DNA of 64,000 bases from Sindora glabra (taxonomy: Eukaryota; Streptophyta; Magnoliopsida; Fabales; Fabaceae). The position numbers and the translations under genes were made by a program. The notes beneath the pieces were generated by a model, which saw nothing but the letters and a program-made list of their open reading frames with translations, was not told where the DNA came from and made no database searches. Positions 1 through 11,401 of this stretch are shown one piece after another; position 1 is the first letter of the stretch, and each line of letters opens with the position of its first letter. The stretch covers positions 2,999,501-3,063,500 of the forward strand of contig CM035230.1 in assembly GCA_020226215.1 (NCBI GenBank), read 5' to 3'.

Positions 1-489
1 TCTAGCTTATTCTTTTAGTATATTTTTTTCTTACTAGTTCTAGGTTTCTCTTTCTGTTTTCTTTTTGTTTCTACTGCTACTACTTCTTTTAATCTTCCAT
101 TGTACCAAAAAAAATATGTGAGCTTCTTCTTCTTCATTTATAAAGTCAGACCTTAAGGAAGATAATGAATGGAAACAATATAGTCCTAATTAAAAGTTCT
201 TCTATTGATAGTAATTATACGTGTAAGTTTGTGTTTTCAAATTGTGAACTCTTGTATAAATATCTTTAGTATATGTAAATTATGTTTTGAATTTCCAAAT
301 GCACATGCAATTAGTATTATTTTCCATAAATACTTATTTATGTTCTTAGTAGAGTAAAGAAAGTAGATGAATCAGAAGTGTCTTACAGGCTTGTAAAGAT
401 AGCTTATTGTTATATTAATACTAGTTAAGTATCTCTATGCTGGTCACAATACCCAAGAATTAAATCGTGATAAGAAGTGGAAAGATTGT
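1..489. other. AT-rich sequence, no gene recognised
   Basis: No reading frame or motif here resembles a known protein or RNA. The sequence is T-rich on the left and A-rich further on. It leads into the reverse-transcriptase scrap that starts near 490, so it may be decayed retrotransposon DNA, but nothing in it proves that. Confidence 0.4.
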
Positions 490-762
490 TTGCCATATGT
501 TAATGATATTTATGTGCATAACAAAAGCATAGATAAACATGTTGAGCATTTGAAATTTGTTTTGCAAGCTTTAATAAGAGAAAAGTTAAGTGCCAATCTT
601 GTAATATGTTCCCTTTGCATGAAAAGAATTGTTTTCTTAGATTATAGTTTGTGTGGCTTAAGCATAAAGGTAAATGAAGAAAAAGTCAAGGTAATTAAAG
701 AATGGTTTTCACTGAAGATTACTAGTGAGGTTAAGAGCTTACTATTAGAATATTTAGGCTAG
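490..762 (+). pseudogene. Ty3/gypsy reverse transcriptase fragment
   Basis: A 90-codon frame reads as the middle of a plant Ty3/gypsy reverse transcriptase. Visible motifs are LPYVNDIYVHNKSIDKHVEH, which matches the catalytic-loop stretch YxDDILVxSKSIDEHVEH, then LQALIREKLSAN, and IKVNEEKVKVIKEW. The catalytic loop reads YVND, so one catalytic aspartate is lost. The sequence just before it (KKWKDCLPY) matches the split-loop version seen near 26.0 kb and 43.6 kb, so this scrap probably belongs to the rearranged N family. Homology stops near 735, where copia LTR-like sequence begins. It is a relic with no function of its own. Confidence 0.8.
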
Positions 763-1475
763 TGAGCACAAATATTCAAATGTTCACACATGATTAAACT
801 TGATTCAATTATTAAGGAAAAATAAAGATGTGTCCTTTGATATTCATTTCTTAAAATAGTTCAAGTGACATATTGATTCATGTTTAAGTGATATATTGAT
901 TCATGATGATTGATCATATTGATTTATAGTCAAAAGACATATTAATTCATGATTAAGAAACACATCAATTCATGATCAATAAAATGTCATTTCATGGTTA
1001 AGAAAAATGTTGATTCATGTCCAAGTGACATATTAATTATTGATCAAGTGAAATGTTAATTTATGATGACTAGATGCATTTTTTTATAGTCAAAAGGCAT
1101 GTAGGTTCATGATTAAGAGACATGTTAATCTAAACATTGTCTATAAATAAAACTAAAATAGTGAAATGAAAATGAGACTAAGTAATAGAATAAAATGTTT
1201 CTTTACCACCTAATTTTGCATAACACACAAGTTCTTGATTCAAGGCACTACTAGAGTCGTTATTATGCAATATTAGGGTTGAAAAAGACTTTCCATTTTA
1301 CACTTAGTAATGTTAACTTGGTTGCTGATCATAAGCATGCATTTAGGGTTATTTCTATCATTCAAGGACTATTCCATAAGATTCTTAGGATTAAAGTCTT
1401 CTATGCATTATAGTTGCTTTGATTGGAGAAATAAATGAGGTTGTGAACCTCTATTTGCTTTTTTTTGGAAATTCT
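740..1475 (+). repeat. Ty1/copia-type LTR, 5' copy, left edge damaged
   Basis: This segment ends just before a primer-binding site and is homologous to the minus-strand LTR at 55404-56309. Shared parts include the stretch GTGAGCACAAATAT near 765, TTCTTGATT...AAGGCAC near 1234, and the end near TTCTTAGTGG. The right-hand copy begins TGTTGGAATATTTG; the equivalent start here is lost at the junction with the RT scrap. A TATA-like CTATAAATA lies near 1140. The U3 part holds an imperfect tandem repeat, described separately. The exact left edge is inferred from the alignment with the other copy. Confidence 0.6.
864..1130 (+). repeat. Imperfect tandem repeat in copia LTR U3
   Basis: A motif of about 25-30 bp, roughly gacatattgattcatgattaa, recurs about eight to ten times with many substitutions and spacing changes. 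It lies upstream of the TATA-like box of the LTR, a place where LTRs often carry repeated enhancer-like units. That regulatory role is inference; the repeat itself is visible. Confidence 0.7.
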
Positions 1476-1478
1476 TAG

Positions 1479-1490
1479 TGGTATCAAAGG
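1479..1490 (+). promoter_or_regulatory. Primer-binding site of copia element (initiator Met tRNA type)
   Basis: TGGTATCAAAGG lies four bases after the LTR end and resembles TGGTATCAGAGC, the usual plant site complementary to the 3' end of initiator methionine tRNA. It marks the start of the internal region and fixes the element as plus-strand. Confidence 0.7.
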
Positions 1491-3591
1491 TAGGTTGCTA
1501 GAAGCATGTTTTGAGGTGTAGAATTTATGCTCTTGGCATGCGACTTATAAGTGTATTCATTCCATTTTTGTGACTTTTTCATACTTCGACATGATTTTTA
1601 CATAGGTATATACATATATTTGGCCCTTCTTGTGGTTAATTATTTTTTGTTCATGTGTTGTGCTAGTTGATGATTATAACTGTATCTATATATATATATA
1701 TATATATATCTTGTTAAGAGATGATTTTATAATGCCATGTTTCATGCCATTTTTTTACATTTAAATGGTTAAATCTTGTGTTTCTTTTTTTTTAGCATGA
1801 TATTGTTTTTATGTAGCATCATATCTTGACATGTGCTTCAATTTATGTTATAATTGAATTGCATAGGGAATATTAAGTTTATGTGTAACATAAAATTCTT
1901 GATTTTTTAGTTCTCTAAATGATTAAATAAGTTGGTTTATTTAGGGATTTAAAAAAAACTCAAAAAGATTTGTTATTTTTGAGCATATATATATTTTTTC
2001 TTACTCAACATGACTGAGTTTTAGTTATAATTGAATGTTGATGTTTTTAGTTGATTTGTAACTTTAAAACTATGAATATTTCAATTTTATGAATTTTTCA
2101 AATTCTTTGTAATTATTTTTTTTTAAAGCTACATTTTTATAATTTTGAAGGGAATGGTTACATCTATGCTTAAATAAATTTGATTAAGGGCTGAAAATGC
2201 TCAATTTTAGTCTGTTGGTGCATGAATTATGTTGTTTCATTTAAGTTATGCTTTACATATCTTACAGTGAAATGGATATGCTATTTGGGTACATAATTGG
2301 GAGATATAGTTTAGCATATGCAATTATAAACATGATTGCTAGGTTAAATCTAGATCTACTACTTGTTAGTGATAAATTTACCATATGGCAATGGAAGTCC
2401 AATTTATACACACTTAGTAGAACCTATTGGATATGTCCAAGAGGGTTAACTCTAATTGTAAACATATGTTAAATAACAAAAGTGAAAGTAAGTGCTCTAG
2501 TTATGATCAAATAAGGTATTTTGCAAAGAATGCAAAACCCGTTAAGCACATATGACATGCCTTGGTAAGTACTTTTATGATCAAATCATACTCTATAAGG
2601 TTATTAACTCAAGTGCTACTAACCACATTATGTGGTAATAAGGCTTATTCATCCACTATAGGAAGCATACAGCTAGAACCATATGGGTCTATCTAGTGGA
2701 CAACTTTCAACTTGTAGGGTTCCTCTAAATATCAAAAGCCATATTATATCGGTGAATGTTTTATATGTACTAGATATTTAGAGAAATTTAATCCCTATTA
2801 TTTACTTATGTTTTGGATTTAGAGATAATTTTCATGATGATGTTTTATACATTAATTAATATTATGTTAAGATTTGTTTTTCTTTCCTAAAAGTGGTTTC
2901 TTGCTGCTATTACAAGTAATGGTAATTATTTAAGTCATTGTCTCACTATAGAATTAAATGATCATATTTTATGGTCAAATGATATAGGCTAAAGACAAGA
3001 TAAATAAATTAAAGAAAAGCAGCTTACTTGGATCTTTATTGGAGATTTCACTCCTAATATGTGAGTATTTTCTCGCAGATTAGGCAACACAAAAACTTTT
3101 TTTCAAAAGTGTTCTCAATATGAGTATCTATTGCAAATTGTACATTCCAATATGTGTCATCCCCTAAATATTGTTTCTAGACTAAGGTATAGATACTTCG
3201 TGATGATTATACTTAAGTTGCCCATGTTTATCTCCTGAAATACAAAGGTGAAGTGTTAAGTCACTTTAGATCTTATGTATCTTTAGTGGAGAGCTAACTA
3301 GAATAAAACATTAATTCTTTGAGGACTAATAAGAGTGGTGAGTACTTATCCAATGAATTTTAAAGGTTTTATGTTGAAAGAGGAATAGAAAGATAACTTA
3401 CTATCCTTTACACACCTCAATAAAAAGTGGGGATAAAAGTAAACCAAACTCTCCTTGATATGATATGGTCCATGATGGAAGTAGCCAACTTGGACCTCTT
3501 CTTTTTATAAGATAGCCTATTCATGGCAATCCTTATTCTCAATAGTGTACTCTCCAGTTCTATCCCTACTACTCTTTATCAGCTTTGGACT
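1491..3591 (+). pseudogene. Ty1/copia gag-pol remnant, truncated by a gypsy LTR
   Basis: No long frame survives, but copia landmarks appear in order. Near 2599-2634 the frame reads VINSSATNHIMW, matching the copia protease core (DSGATNH) with the aspartate lost. Near 3241-3297 it reads YKGEVLSHFRSYVSLVES, part of the integrase core. Near 3445-3590 it reads QTLLDMIWSMMEVANL, then AILILNSV, then TTLYQLW, which match the integrase region around RTLLDMxRSMM and AAYILNxVPSK. The match ends at 3591, where a Ty3/gypsy LTR begins, so RT and RNase H are missing. A (TA)n tract sits at about 1689-1710. The leader up to about 2100 matches the minus-strand copy at 54140-55400. Confidence 0.75.
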
Positions 3592-4310
3592 TGATGTGAC
3601 TCTAGGAAGGTAATTTTAAAAAGCAAATCTAAAAGGATAAAAAATATAGTTCAAAGAGCCATCTTGGAACTAATGAATGCTACTTTGGACTTATTTGGCC
3701 ATTTGGCTATTTTAGACTTTAACTTATGTTATTTTATGTATTAGATCATTTTAGAGAATTTTAGGCTTTAGTTTAGGATGAATGTGTTTAGGCTTATTTT
3801 GCTTTGAAATATTTGTGATTTTACTGTGAGTCATTTACCATATTACTTAGAGTTATTTAGAGATCTTTTTATTAGGTTTAGACTGATGTGTTAGTGTTGG
3901 GCCTATTTGTGTCATTAGAACCCATTTTCAATTAGGGTTTTAAAGAGTTATATAAGAAGTCTTGTTCCTTATAGACAATTTAGCTTTAAAGATTTGAAGT
4001 TTTTAGAGAATAAAGAAATAAAATTAGTTAAGTTCCTTTTTTTAAGAGTGTATTCTCTCTAAAGTTCTTAAATGAACTTGTAACTTATAATAGGGATTCA
4101 CCCTTTTGTGGTGTTAATCTTCACTAATCAAGGATTCATACTTGTGGCATATTTCTTCTTCACTCATTAAAGGAAATTCATCTTTTGTGGCATGCTCTTC
4201 TTCATTGATAGCTTCCATTCTTTCTTTTCTAGAGCATGGGATGACTATCTTTCTATTTTCATTTTCAAATTTTCCTAAATTATGAGACAATCCATTCCAA
4301 ATTTACATCA
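3592..4310 (+). repeat. Ty3/gypsy N-family LTR
   Basis: The 719-bp unit begins TGATGTGAC and ends TTTACATCA, giving terminal inverted hexamers TGATGT/ACATCA. It is followed after two bases by a primer-binding site. The same LTR family recurs, in both orientations, near 4.3-4.7, 19.7-20.4, 20.5-21.3, 26.5/28.8-29.5, 44.1-44.9, 45.3-46.6 and 53.4-54.1 kb. It is inserted in the copia integrase region. The internal region that should follow in plus orientation is missing: at about 4326 the sequence switches to an inverted LTR piece. Confidence 0.85.
3948..3956 (+). promoter_or_regulatory. TATA-box-like site in gypsy LTR
   Basis: TTATATAAG lies about two fifths of the way through the LTR, after a conserved TTAGGGTTTTAAAGAG stretch. 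Related sites occur at the equivalent point in the other LTR copies (for example near 20956, and in reverse near 20043). This is the expected position for the LTR promoter; activity is not shown. Confidence 0.5.
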
Positions 4311-4312
4311 TT

Positions 4313-4324
4313 TGGTATCAAAGC
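4313..4324 (+). promoter_or_regulatory. Primer-binding site of gypsy N element
   Basis: TGGTATCAAAGC follows the LTR end after TT. It is one base from TGGTATCAGAGC, complementary to the initiator methionine tRNA 3' end. Confidence 0.75.
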
Positions 4325-4325
4325 T

Positions 4326-4680
4326 AATAAATAGGCTTAAATTAAAAATGATCTCAAATGATACAAATAGGCACAAAACTAACATACTAGCTTAAAACTA
4401 ATAAAAATCCTTTAAATGACTCTAAGTAACATGGTAAATGACTCAGGGTAAAATAGAAAATGTTTTAAAGAAAAATGGGCCTAAATATGCTTAACCTAAA
4501 CTAAAGCTTAAAATGTTCTAAAATGACCTAATGCATAAAATAACACAAGTTAGAGTCTAAAATTGCCAAATGACCAAATAAGCCCAAAGTAGCATCCATT
4601 ATTTCAAAGATATCTTGTTAAAGTGCATTATTGATCCGCTTAATTTTGCTTTTTAAAATTACCCTCCTAGGGTCATATTG
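4326..4680 (-). repeat. N1 3' LTR fragment, inverted
   Basis: Read on the minus strand this is the first part of the same LTR family: CCTAGGAGGGTAATTTTAAA, then the stretch with GCTACTTTGGGCTTATTTGG. It matches 3600-3900 in inverted orientation. It follows the end of an N1 pol C-terminus, so it is the 3' LTR of the minus-strand element N1, with its R-U5 end lost at the junction near 4326. Together with 3592-4310 it forms an imperfect inverted repeat. Confidence 0.7.
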
Positions 4681-5498
4681 TTTCCCTTTTTCTTTGAAAA
4701 AATTCATCCTCAAATTTTCAAAATCTACATCAGAAGGAGTAAGATTAGAAATAATACTAAAAGAAGAACTCACATTAAACTCACCACAAGAAATCAAATT
4801 AGAAGTATAATCATTGTCTCTTTAAAAACTTAAAATGAACTCCTTCCACTTGGATGCAACTTGGTTTCCTTTTATTCAAGAATCTTCTTTTTTATTCATG
4901 CCATCAATAAACAACCACCTAGATCAAATATAATTTTAGCAAAATTCGAGAAAACAATTGAAATCAATGGTATGGCTAGAGTAAAATAGCCCTCCACAAG
5001 CTTCTTATAAGAGCTAGCCAAACCATAAAAGCTCCTAATCTCACTAAAAGACTTAGGTGTAGGCCATTCTTCAGTTATAATATCCTTTCATTTACCTACC
5101 TTTATTTGTTTACCACATATAACATTTCTAAAAAGTATAACTCTTTTCATGCAAAAACTAATGTGCTTTAAAATTGTCATTTAACATTTCGCCTTTCAAG
5201 GCTTGCAAAATATATTTTAAAGACTTAACATGTTCATCTATGCTTCTATTATGCATAAGAATATTATCAAGTTGTGGTAAATTTTTCTAACTTTTCTAAT
5301 TTTCCAATATCAATAACAAATCCATCCTTTAGGCTCATAAAAATACCAAAAGGTAGTAACAACAAGTTTATTCTCGAAAACACTCAAAACATGAAAGAAA
5401 TAAAAGCTCACAAAAAACTTGTAAATAAAAACACATAAACTCATTACAAGAATTCCATCTAAATAAACCATAATAAATTTATTAAAGGAAGCATGGGA
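4681..5498 (-). pseudogene. N1 pol 3' part: RT loop with insert, RT thumb, pol C-terminus
   Basis: On the minus strand, starting at 5498, the frame reads HASFNKFIMVYLDGILV, the RT YxDD loop. It then runs through about 185 bp of unrelated sequence and resumes as ILMHNRSIDEHVKSLKYILQ near 5.2 kb. RT thumb remnants follow (EWPTPKSFSEIRSFYGLAS in broken frames). The segment ends near 4700 with a degenerate FEDEFF-like pol C-terminus before the LTR. The upstream half of the same element lies at 18363-19692; G1 (5499-18362) separates them. RT motifs continue across the gap (NYVLL at 18.37 kb, HASFNKF at 5.49 kb). Confidence 0.75.
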
Positions 5499-5815
5499 TG
5501 TAAATTTCAAAAGTGAAAAGGAACTTTTAAACAATTGAGAATTGGCTAAATGCCTTTTTGTGAAAGCATGTTCTCTCTTAAGTTTTTGAATGAACTTATG
5601 ACTTATCAAAGGAATTCACCTTGTTGGCATTGATCTTCATTAATTAAGGATTCATTCTTGTAACAAGTTTATTCTTCACTCATCGAAGGATTTACATCAT
5701 TTATGGCATGTTTATCATCACTTACTACTCCTATTCATCATTTTCTAGAGTGTAGCCTAACTATCCTTTTATTTTCTTATTGAATTTTAGGACAATCCAT
5801 CCCAACTTCACATTA
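5499..5815 (+). repeat. G1 5' LTR
   Basis: This 317-bp segment pairs with 18033-18362. Both begin with a TGWAATTYCAAAAG-like stretch and share AATTGAGAATTGG, the GACTTATxAAAGGxATT block and the end near ACATTA/ACATCA. It is shorter than the N-family LTR because the U3 portion is almost absent; the R-U5 part is homologous. G1 is inserted in the RT region of the minus-strand element N1. No convincing target-site duplication is visible at its edges. Confidence 0.75.
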
Positions 5816-5817
5816 TT

Positions 5818-5829
5818 TGGTATTAGACC
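5818..5829 (+). promoter_or_regulatory. G1 primer-binding site, degraded
   Basis: TGGTATTAGACC lies two bases after the 5' LTR end, a drifted form of the methionine-tRNA site TGGTATCAGAGC. It supports the LTR boundary and plus orientation of G1. Confidence 0.6.
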
Positions 5830-7041
5830 AAGATTCCCAATTTTTAGGTTTTAATCTCTTAATTTCCTATTGCTTTTTATTACTATTCATGGTACTATTT
5901 GTCTAATTTGGTTTCTATTTAATTCATGTGTTTTTTATTCAACTTTATGTTAAATCTGATTTCTTCTTCATTTCTACCCTTTATCTATTTAATATATTAT
6001 CCAAATCAATTGTAAGTTTGAATTGTTATGATACTTAGTCATCCTCTTTATTTTGTGTCGTTTCATGATGTTTAGCTTGAAATTTGGTTCAAATTTAAGT
6101 GTTGGTCTAGTGAATGAAAGGTGCATCAAACATATTAAAAGTTTAAAGTATAGAAGTTTAGCTTACAACAATCAATTGCTATATTCTAATAGCACAACAT
6201 TAAGGTGCCATAATTAAGTATAGTAATTGATTAAAACAAAAGAAAGAGAGCCTAGTTTAAATTATGTGAAATGCTCTTACAATTAGCATAAGAAATGTTG
6301 AACTATAATTGGAATTTAATTCAAAGCAAGTGCTAAATTCTCATGTGAAAGCAAAGAACAAAGTGAAAAAGAAATAAAACAACAAGAAATAAAGGAGAAA
6401 AGCCAAATAAGCGAATCAAAAGGCAACTTACAAAGAAAAGGCTAGAAAAATAATATGCAATCGAAGTAAAAGTGAAAAAAAAATCAAAAGAAAGAAATAA
6501 CAAAAGGAAGCTAAAAGACTAAAGGTACTAGCAATGTTGAATTATTGAAAACAAAATGAAATAAAAATCAAAAGAAAAGAAGTTGTTTATCTTTAATTAT
6601 TATTAATTTTTTATATGCTCTAATTACCCTTGAACTTCTCATTTTGGTATTAATTATTCCCTATCTCTTTCAATTATCAAAGTTCTCAAAGTAACATCTC
6701 TTGCTACCTTGTATTGTTCCTTTCTATTATTTTGTGTCATTAATCTTTGTTATTTCCATTTTTAGAGTCCAATTGTATTAATTCTAAGCTACTATGCTAT
6801 TGTTATGCTACCCTATATACCACAATTGTTAGATTTTTTATTGGCTATGTCATTTAATTCCAAAAGATCATAAAAGAAGAAGAGAAATGAATGGGAAAAA
6901 AGGCATGAGTGAGTAAGTTCAATTGATGATAAAAGTCTAACTTTGGAGTGTAAACACAAGCATGTATTCTAAAACAAGTGAGTTGTGTGCTCTTGTGAGG
7001 ACTTTCTTTTATTTAACCTTTCTTAATTTTAAACATTAAGG
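5830..7041 (+). other. G1 untranslated leader
   Basis: This AT-rich stretch has no supported reading frame. It begins CCCAATTTTTAGGTTTTAAT, which recurs at the start of the N2 leader near 22.29 kb. Later parts (the AAAAGTGCATYAAACATRTT region near 6.12 kb, A-rich GAAAGAAA repeats near 6.4 kb) also match N2 near 22.65-23.2 kb. It is the normal long leader between primer-binding site and gag. Confidence 0.6.
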
Positions 7042-7325
7042 ATGTTAAGAGGAAGTGGTAACTATACTTACCAGCTCAAGAACCTAAATTTCACTATGAG
7101 AGCAAAGTTTCAACACTTTAAAAGATTAGGTACACAAATTGTGGGCATGGATGAAAGCATTAAAGGGATGAAACAAGAAAGGAGAGTGAGAGGAGAAAAA
7201 AGAAAGAATGAAGAGCAAGGGAAGATGGAATTGAAAATTTTAAGGGAGGAAATGAAAGATCTGATGAATTAAATAAAGGGGAGAGAAGAAAAGGTAAAAA
7301 AAGGCATGTTAAAAGAGAACGAGAT
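7042..7325 (+). pseudogene. G1 gag, first segment
   Basis: An ATG-started frame runs 76 codons (MLRGSGNYTYQLKNLNFTMR...), rich in Lys and Glu, with MDESIKGMKQERRVRGEKRK suggesting the charged N-terminal coiled part of Gag. It stops at 7270 and coding-like sequence continues to 7325, where a family A solo LTR interrupts it. The Gag core resumes at 10922. Function would have been particle assembly; the copy is dead. Confidence 0.6.
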
Positions 7326-10300
7326 TGTAATATCCCAAATTAAATTTTTATAAATTTCAATGCTTGTGATTACCTATTTTTATTTAATATTTATTTAGTA
7401 AAATTTTGATTTTAAATTTCTTTTCTTTTAAAGGATTTTAGAATATTAAAATAATATTAATAATAATATTTGAGATATATTTATTTTATGATGATTATTG
7501 ATTCAAGATTAAATGTAAATAATTTTACAAAAATTTAGAAAATAATTTATTTATATTTGAGAAATTATTTTTGGAAATTGTCGAATTTTTTTAATTTAAG
7601 AAATAATATATAATGATTATGAATGCAAGGATTTACAGAATATTGTGCTTGTATTTTATAAATTATTTTTTAAAGTAGTTTTAATGATTGAGAGTACAAA
7701 GATTATGAATTATTTGTATTTGATAAACCATTTTTGGAATTATAGGAAATTAAAATATTCATTTTAGGATTTTCAAATTTATTGAGTTATCATAATTATA
7801 TATATATATATATATATTAAAAGAAGATTGAAAATAAATGAGTTAAGATCTTAAAAAAATTAGTTTTATAGAAATGAGATTTTGAAACAATTTAATGGCT
7901 AAGATTTAGTCAAACAAATTAGAAGGGCTAGGATTATGTAAAGCAACGGGCTCACAATAGGCAAGATGCACTGAATCAAAGCTCATAGCTAATTTTTTTG
8001 CACTTTCCTCTCTCCTACTTTTCTTTTAAAAATTGTGCTCCCTTTCTCTAGAAAACCACCACCTCTCTCACTTGGACAGCTCCCACTTTCCCGCATTGCC
8101 TTCTCCTTCTCCTTCTCTCTTCTTCTTCTTTCCTTTTCTGGTGCTTATCTCCATCTGCCCTTCATTGTCATAGCACCACCATCGAACAACATCTCCTTCT
8201 TAAGTTAATCATTTTTTCCATTAATGAGTGGAGGCTACTATCATGCAACGTGGTTCCAGCTGGATGTCAAACACCCAGTTTAACTAACTTTCATGGAGTA
8301 ACTTCTTCAATTGTCATGTGTCATAGCTAGGCATGGTTATTGAGCTGTAGTTTCTCTCTCCTTTGTTATCAACTTATAAGGGTGATTCTTGGCTGGTTTA
8401 GAATAACAGCATGGAGTTATGATTTTTACTTCATCCACTAGTGATCTAGTGAACTTCTACCGCTGATGAGCTTAGGCTAGGTACTTCTAATGATGGTAAG
8501 CAAGACTATATGATAAAATTTTTATTTTTATGATGATTTGATAATTAATCCAAGATATCTATTTTTATACATATTTGAGATATATGATGAAGCATGGGGA
8601 AAAAGTAATTTTTGTGTTATAAAATGCAAAAAAATAGAATAATTAAAATATTGATAGACTATTTTATTTTATTATAATGGCATATTTATGTAAAAAACAC
8701 AAAAATCCATTTTATAGATATTTAATTTGGGTGGTAATGTTGAATTATAGTATAATCTAATTTCATATCTATATACATATATATTAGTTTAGGACTAATA
8801 CTTATGATTGTAGATTGGTGTTTACGTATTATTCCTTGATAAATTCTTAAAAGGTTATAATATAAATGCTTAGTTTGGTTATTCATGTTGAATTATAGTA
8901 CAATCTAATTACATATTTGTATTAGAGTGGGATTTAAGTTATGATTAGAATCTTGTTGGAAAATTATATTCTAATATTTTGGGTCATGTCATATTTGAAA
9001 TATAAAGCCTTCTCACGCACATTTTGAATGTTGAGTGTATGTTTTAAAATATTGAAAATAAGTATGACGTTAGCTTAAAGGAAATGATTAAAGTTCCCTA
9101 GAATCTTAGACAATATTATGTTGATAAAGTGAATCTTAAGAATAAGTTGGTAATGTGGAGAGCCAGTATATCATGATTTGGATGTGGAATCATAATATTT
9201 GGAAATAAGATAAATGATGCCCTTATGAATGGAAGTCTTTGATGCCTTAAGGTTTAATATCTTACTTATATGATCGTAATCTAAAACTTCTTATTAATAA
9301 AGTAGTTTTAGAAAATAGGCAAAGTATAACTTAAGACATTAAGATATAATTACATTATGATTAGAACTTGAAATAGAAAGTTTAGAAAGGAATAAAGGAT
9401 GATTAGAGGTATAATAGGAGGTTAGATGTTATGATTAGTTCTTAGAATAGTGGTTTGGAAAGAAAATAAAGAATGATTATTTATTTATAAATTACTCTTG
9501 TAAATTACAAATAGGAAGACGAGACACAAGTTGAACTTGGATGCTTCGGAGTAAACCAAATAGAGGATTCAAGCAAGTGAGTATATATCTCATCATAATT
9601 TAATATTTCAACATAAGATACTTTAAATGTGCAAATTATATTCTTTCTATTGATAGTATAGAATTTATATTCATGAATATACTCTTGTGTAAACTTAGTT
9701 AGTGGCATAAGTGCAATTAGCTAATTGGGTAAATGTTAATGGGTTAGAGTGTGCAGTGAAAGCGTGGTGTTGTTATTAATTATTTATTGATTGATTCTGA
9801 TAGAATTATAAAGGATTATATTATGATTTTAATATATGCTTTGATTGCCTATAATTGTTAAATGGTTGTCTATGTAGATTTGTATTGAATTTGGTAAAAT
9901 GAATAAAGTGAAGCTTTAGAAAATTTACTACATTGCAAATTGAGCTTTATGAGGCATTAAAAAATTATGAATTGTGCTAAAGTAATGACATTAGATATTG
10001 TGATTTGTTATGAAGAGGTGATACAAAAGTCAAATGGGAAATTCCTGGCAAACAATTGTAAATGATATAAGAGTGGCCTAGAAGTCAAAAAGCAACTATA
10101 TGTGCACCTACTATAAATAGATGAGCAATATGATGTGATATTGAAATTTAGCTATGGTTGACTATTACTATTAGATACGATTATAAGAATTTAAGATGAT
10201 TTTGATGATTTAATTGTATTTCAGCCTTAAAGGTTATTTGTGATTATATCGCCTCCCCAGAATGGGTAGTGCATGTTGTGATAAGGATGTTGTGCATTAT

Positions 10301-10921
10301 CGGATAGTTGTATCCTCCATAAGTCTTATGTAGGAAAACTTCCATTCCAATATTTAGTTTCATAGGTTTTAGAAGTCCAAGAAAATGGGTTTGTTAATAA
10401 TTTCTAATTTAATACATGATTAACCTATAATTATTATATGTAAAATTGATCTCCGACAATATGAAGGTAGATATATGCTCATTGAGTTTTTATAACTCAC
10501 TCGATTTATTTCTAATATTTTCAAGTTGAAATTTGAGCTTGTTACATTCATGGAGAATTAAGACCGCCTTAATAAAGGATTTAATAGTTGAGATTAGGAT
10601 CAACATTTAAAACAGCAATTTGCTGATTCAAGTGTTGAATTGTTTATTTGTATATCTGTTGAATTTGTGTTATATGGTGTATGTATATGATTCTGTCACA
10701 TCTAAGAATTTCTAAGTTTTATATTTTAAGGCATGCAGCCCTCTAGAAGTGTCTAAAAATATGGAAAACTCTGTCCATTTTTTTGTAAATTTTTAAGGTA
10801 AAAATTTAAGTTCCCTTGAAAGTTTAGAAACTCCCATTAGTTAAAAAGAGTGAATTTTTTTTTTCTTGTGAAAATTGGCATTAGGATCTATGCTAGTTAT
10901 GATTAGAAGTGGGTCATGACA
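7326..10921 (+). repeat. Family A giant solo LTR, copy A1
   Basis: The 3596-bp unit begins TGTAATATCCC and ends GGTCATGACA, flanked by GAGAT (7321-7325) and AAGAT (10922-10926), a 5-bp target-site duplication with one mismatch. It interrupts G1 gag. It holds no retrotransposon coding motif; a (TA)n tract lies near 7797-7818 and a C/T-rich block near 8000-8160. The same unit recurs at 11402, 29686 and 39956. TG...CA ends, a 5-bp duplication and no internal region fit a solo LTR. The length and TGTAAxxxCCC start fit Del/Tekay-type chromovirus LTRs, which is inference. Confidence 0.75.
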
Positions 10922-11401
10922 AAGATAGGTAAAGAGTGAGATTAGATGCCAATCTTGATAGCATTAAGCTGAGAACCTTATCATTCTAAGGAAGAAATCA
11001 TCTAAAGGCTTACTTTGAGTGGGAACAAAAGATGGAATTGATTTTTTATTATTATAATTATTTGGAAGAAATAAAGGTGAAAGTTGCCATCATGAAATTC
11101 TCTAATTATGCCATTACTTGATAGGATAAATTGATGATAGATGTAAGGAGAGAGCATGAAAGACACATTAGAATTGGGGAAAACTTGAAGTTTGTCATGA
11201 GGAAAAGATTCATCCCTAGCCATTACTAAAGATATTATGCCAAAAATTTCAAAGTTTCATCTAAGGGGCCAAGAGTGTTGGAGATTACTATAAGGAGATG
11301 GAAATCATTATGATTAGAGCCAATGCAAGGATAATCAAAAAGCAATTATGACTAGATTTCTTTATGGATTGAATATAGACATTGCTAATGTGGTGGAGTT
11401 A
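10922..11401 (+). pseudogene. G1 gag core, second segment
   Basis: The frame continues the interrupted Gag and matches the plant Ty3/gypsy gag domain: LKAYFEWEQKMELIFYYYNY, then KVKVAIMKFSNYAIT, then VMRKRFIPSHY, ending at the equivalent of the NVVELHHY region. Stops and frameshifts break it (for example after YAIT). A second family A solo LTR cuts it at 11402, and coding sequence resumes at 14339 with LHHYxELxxM-like sequence. With the 5-bp duplication AGTTA removed, the reading joins smoothly. Confidence 0.75.
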
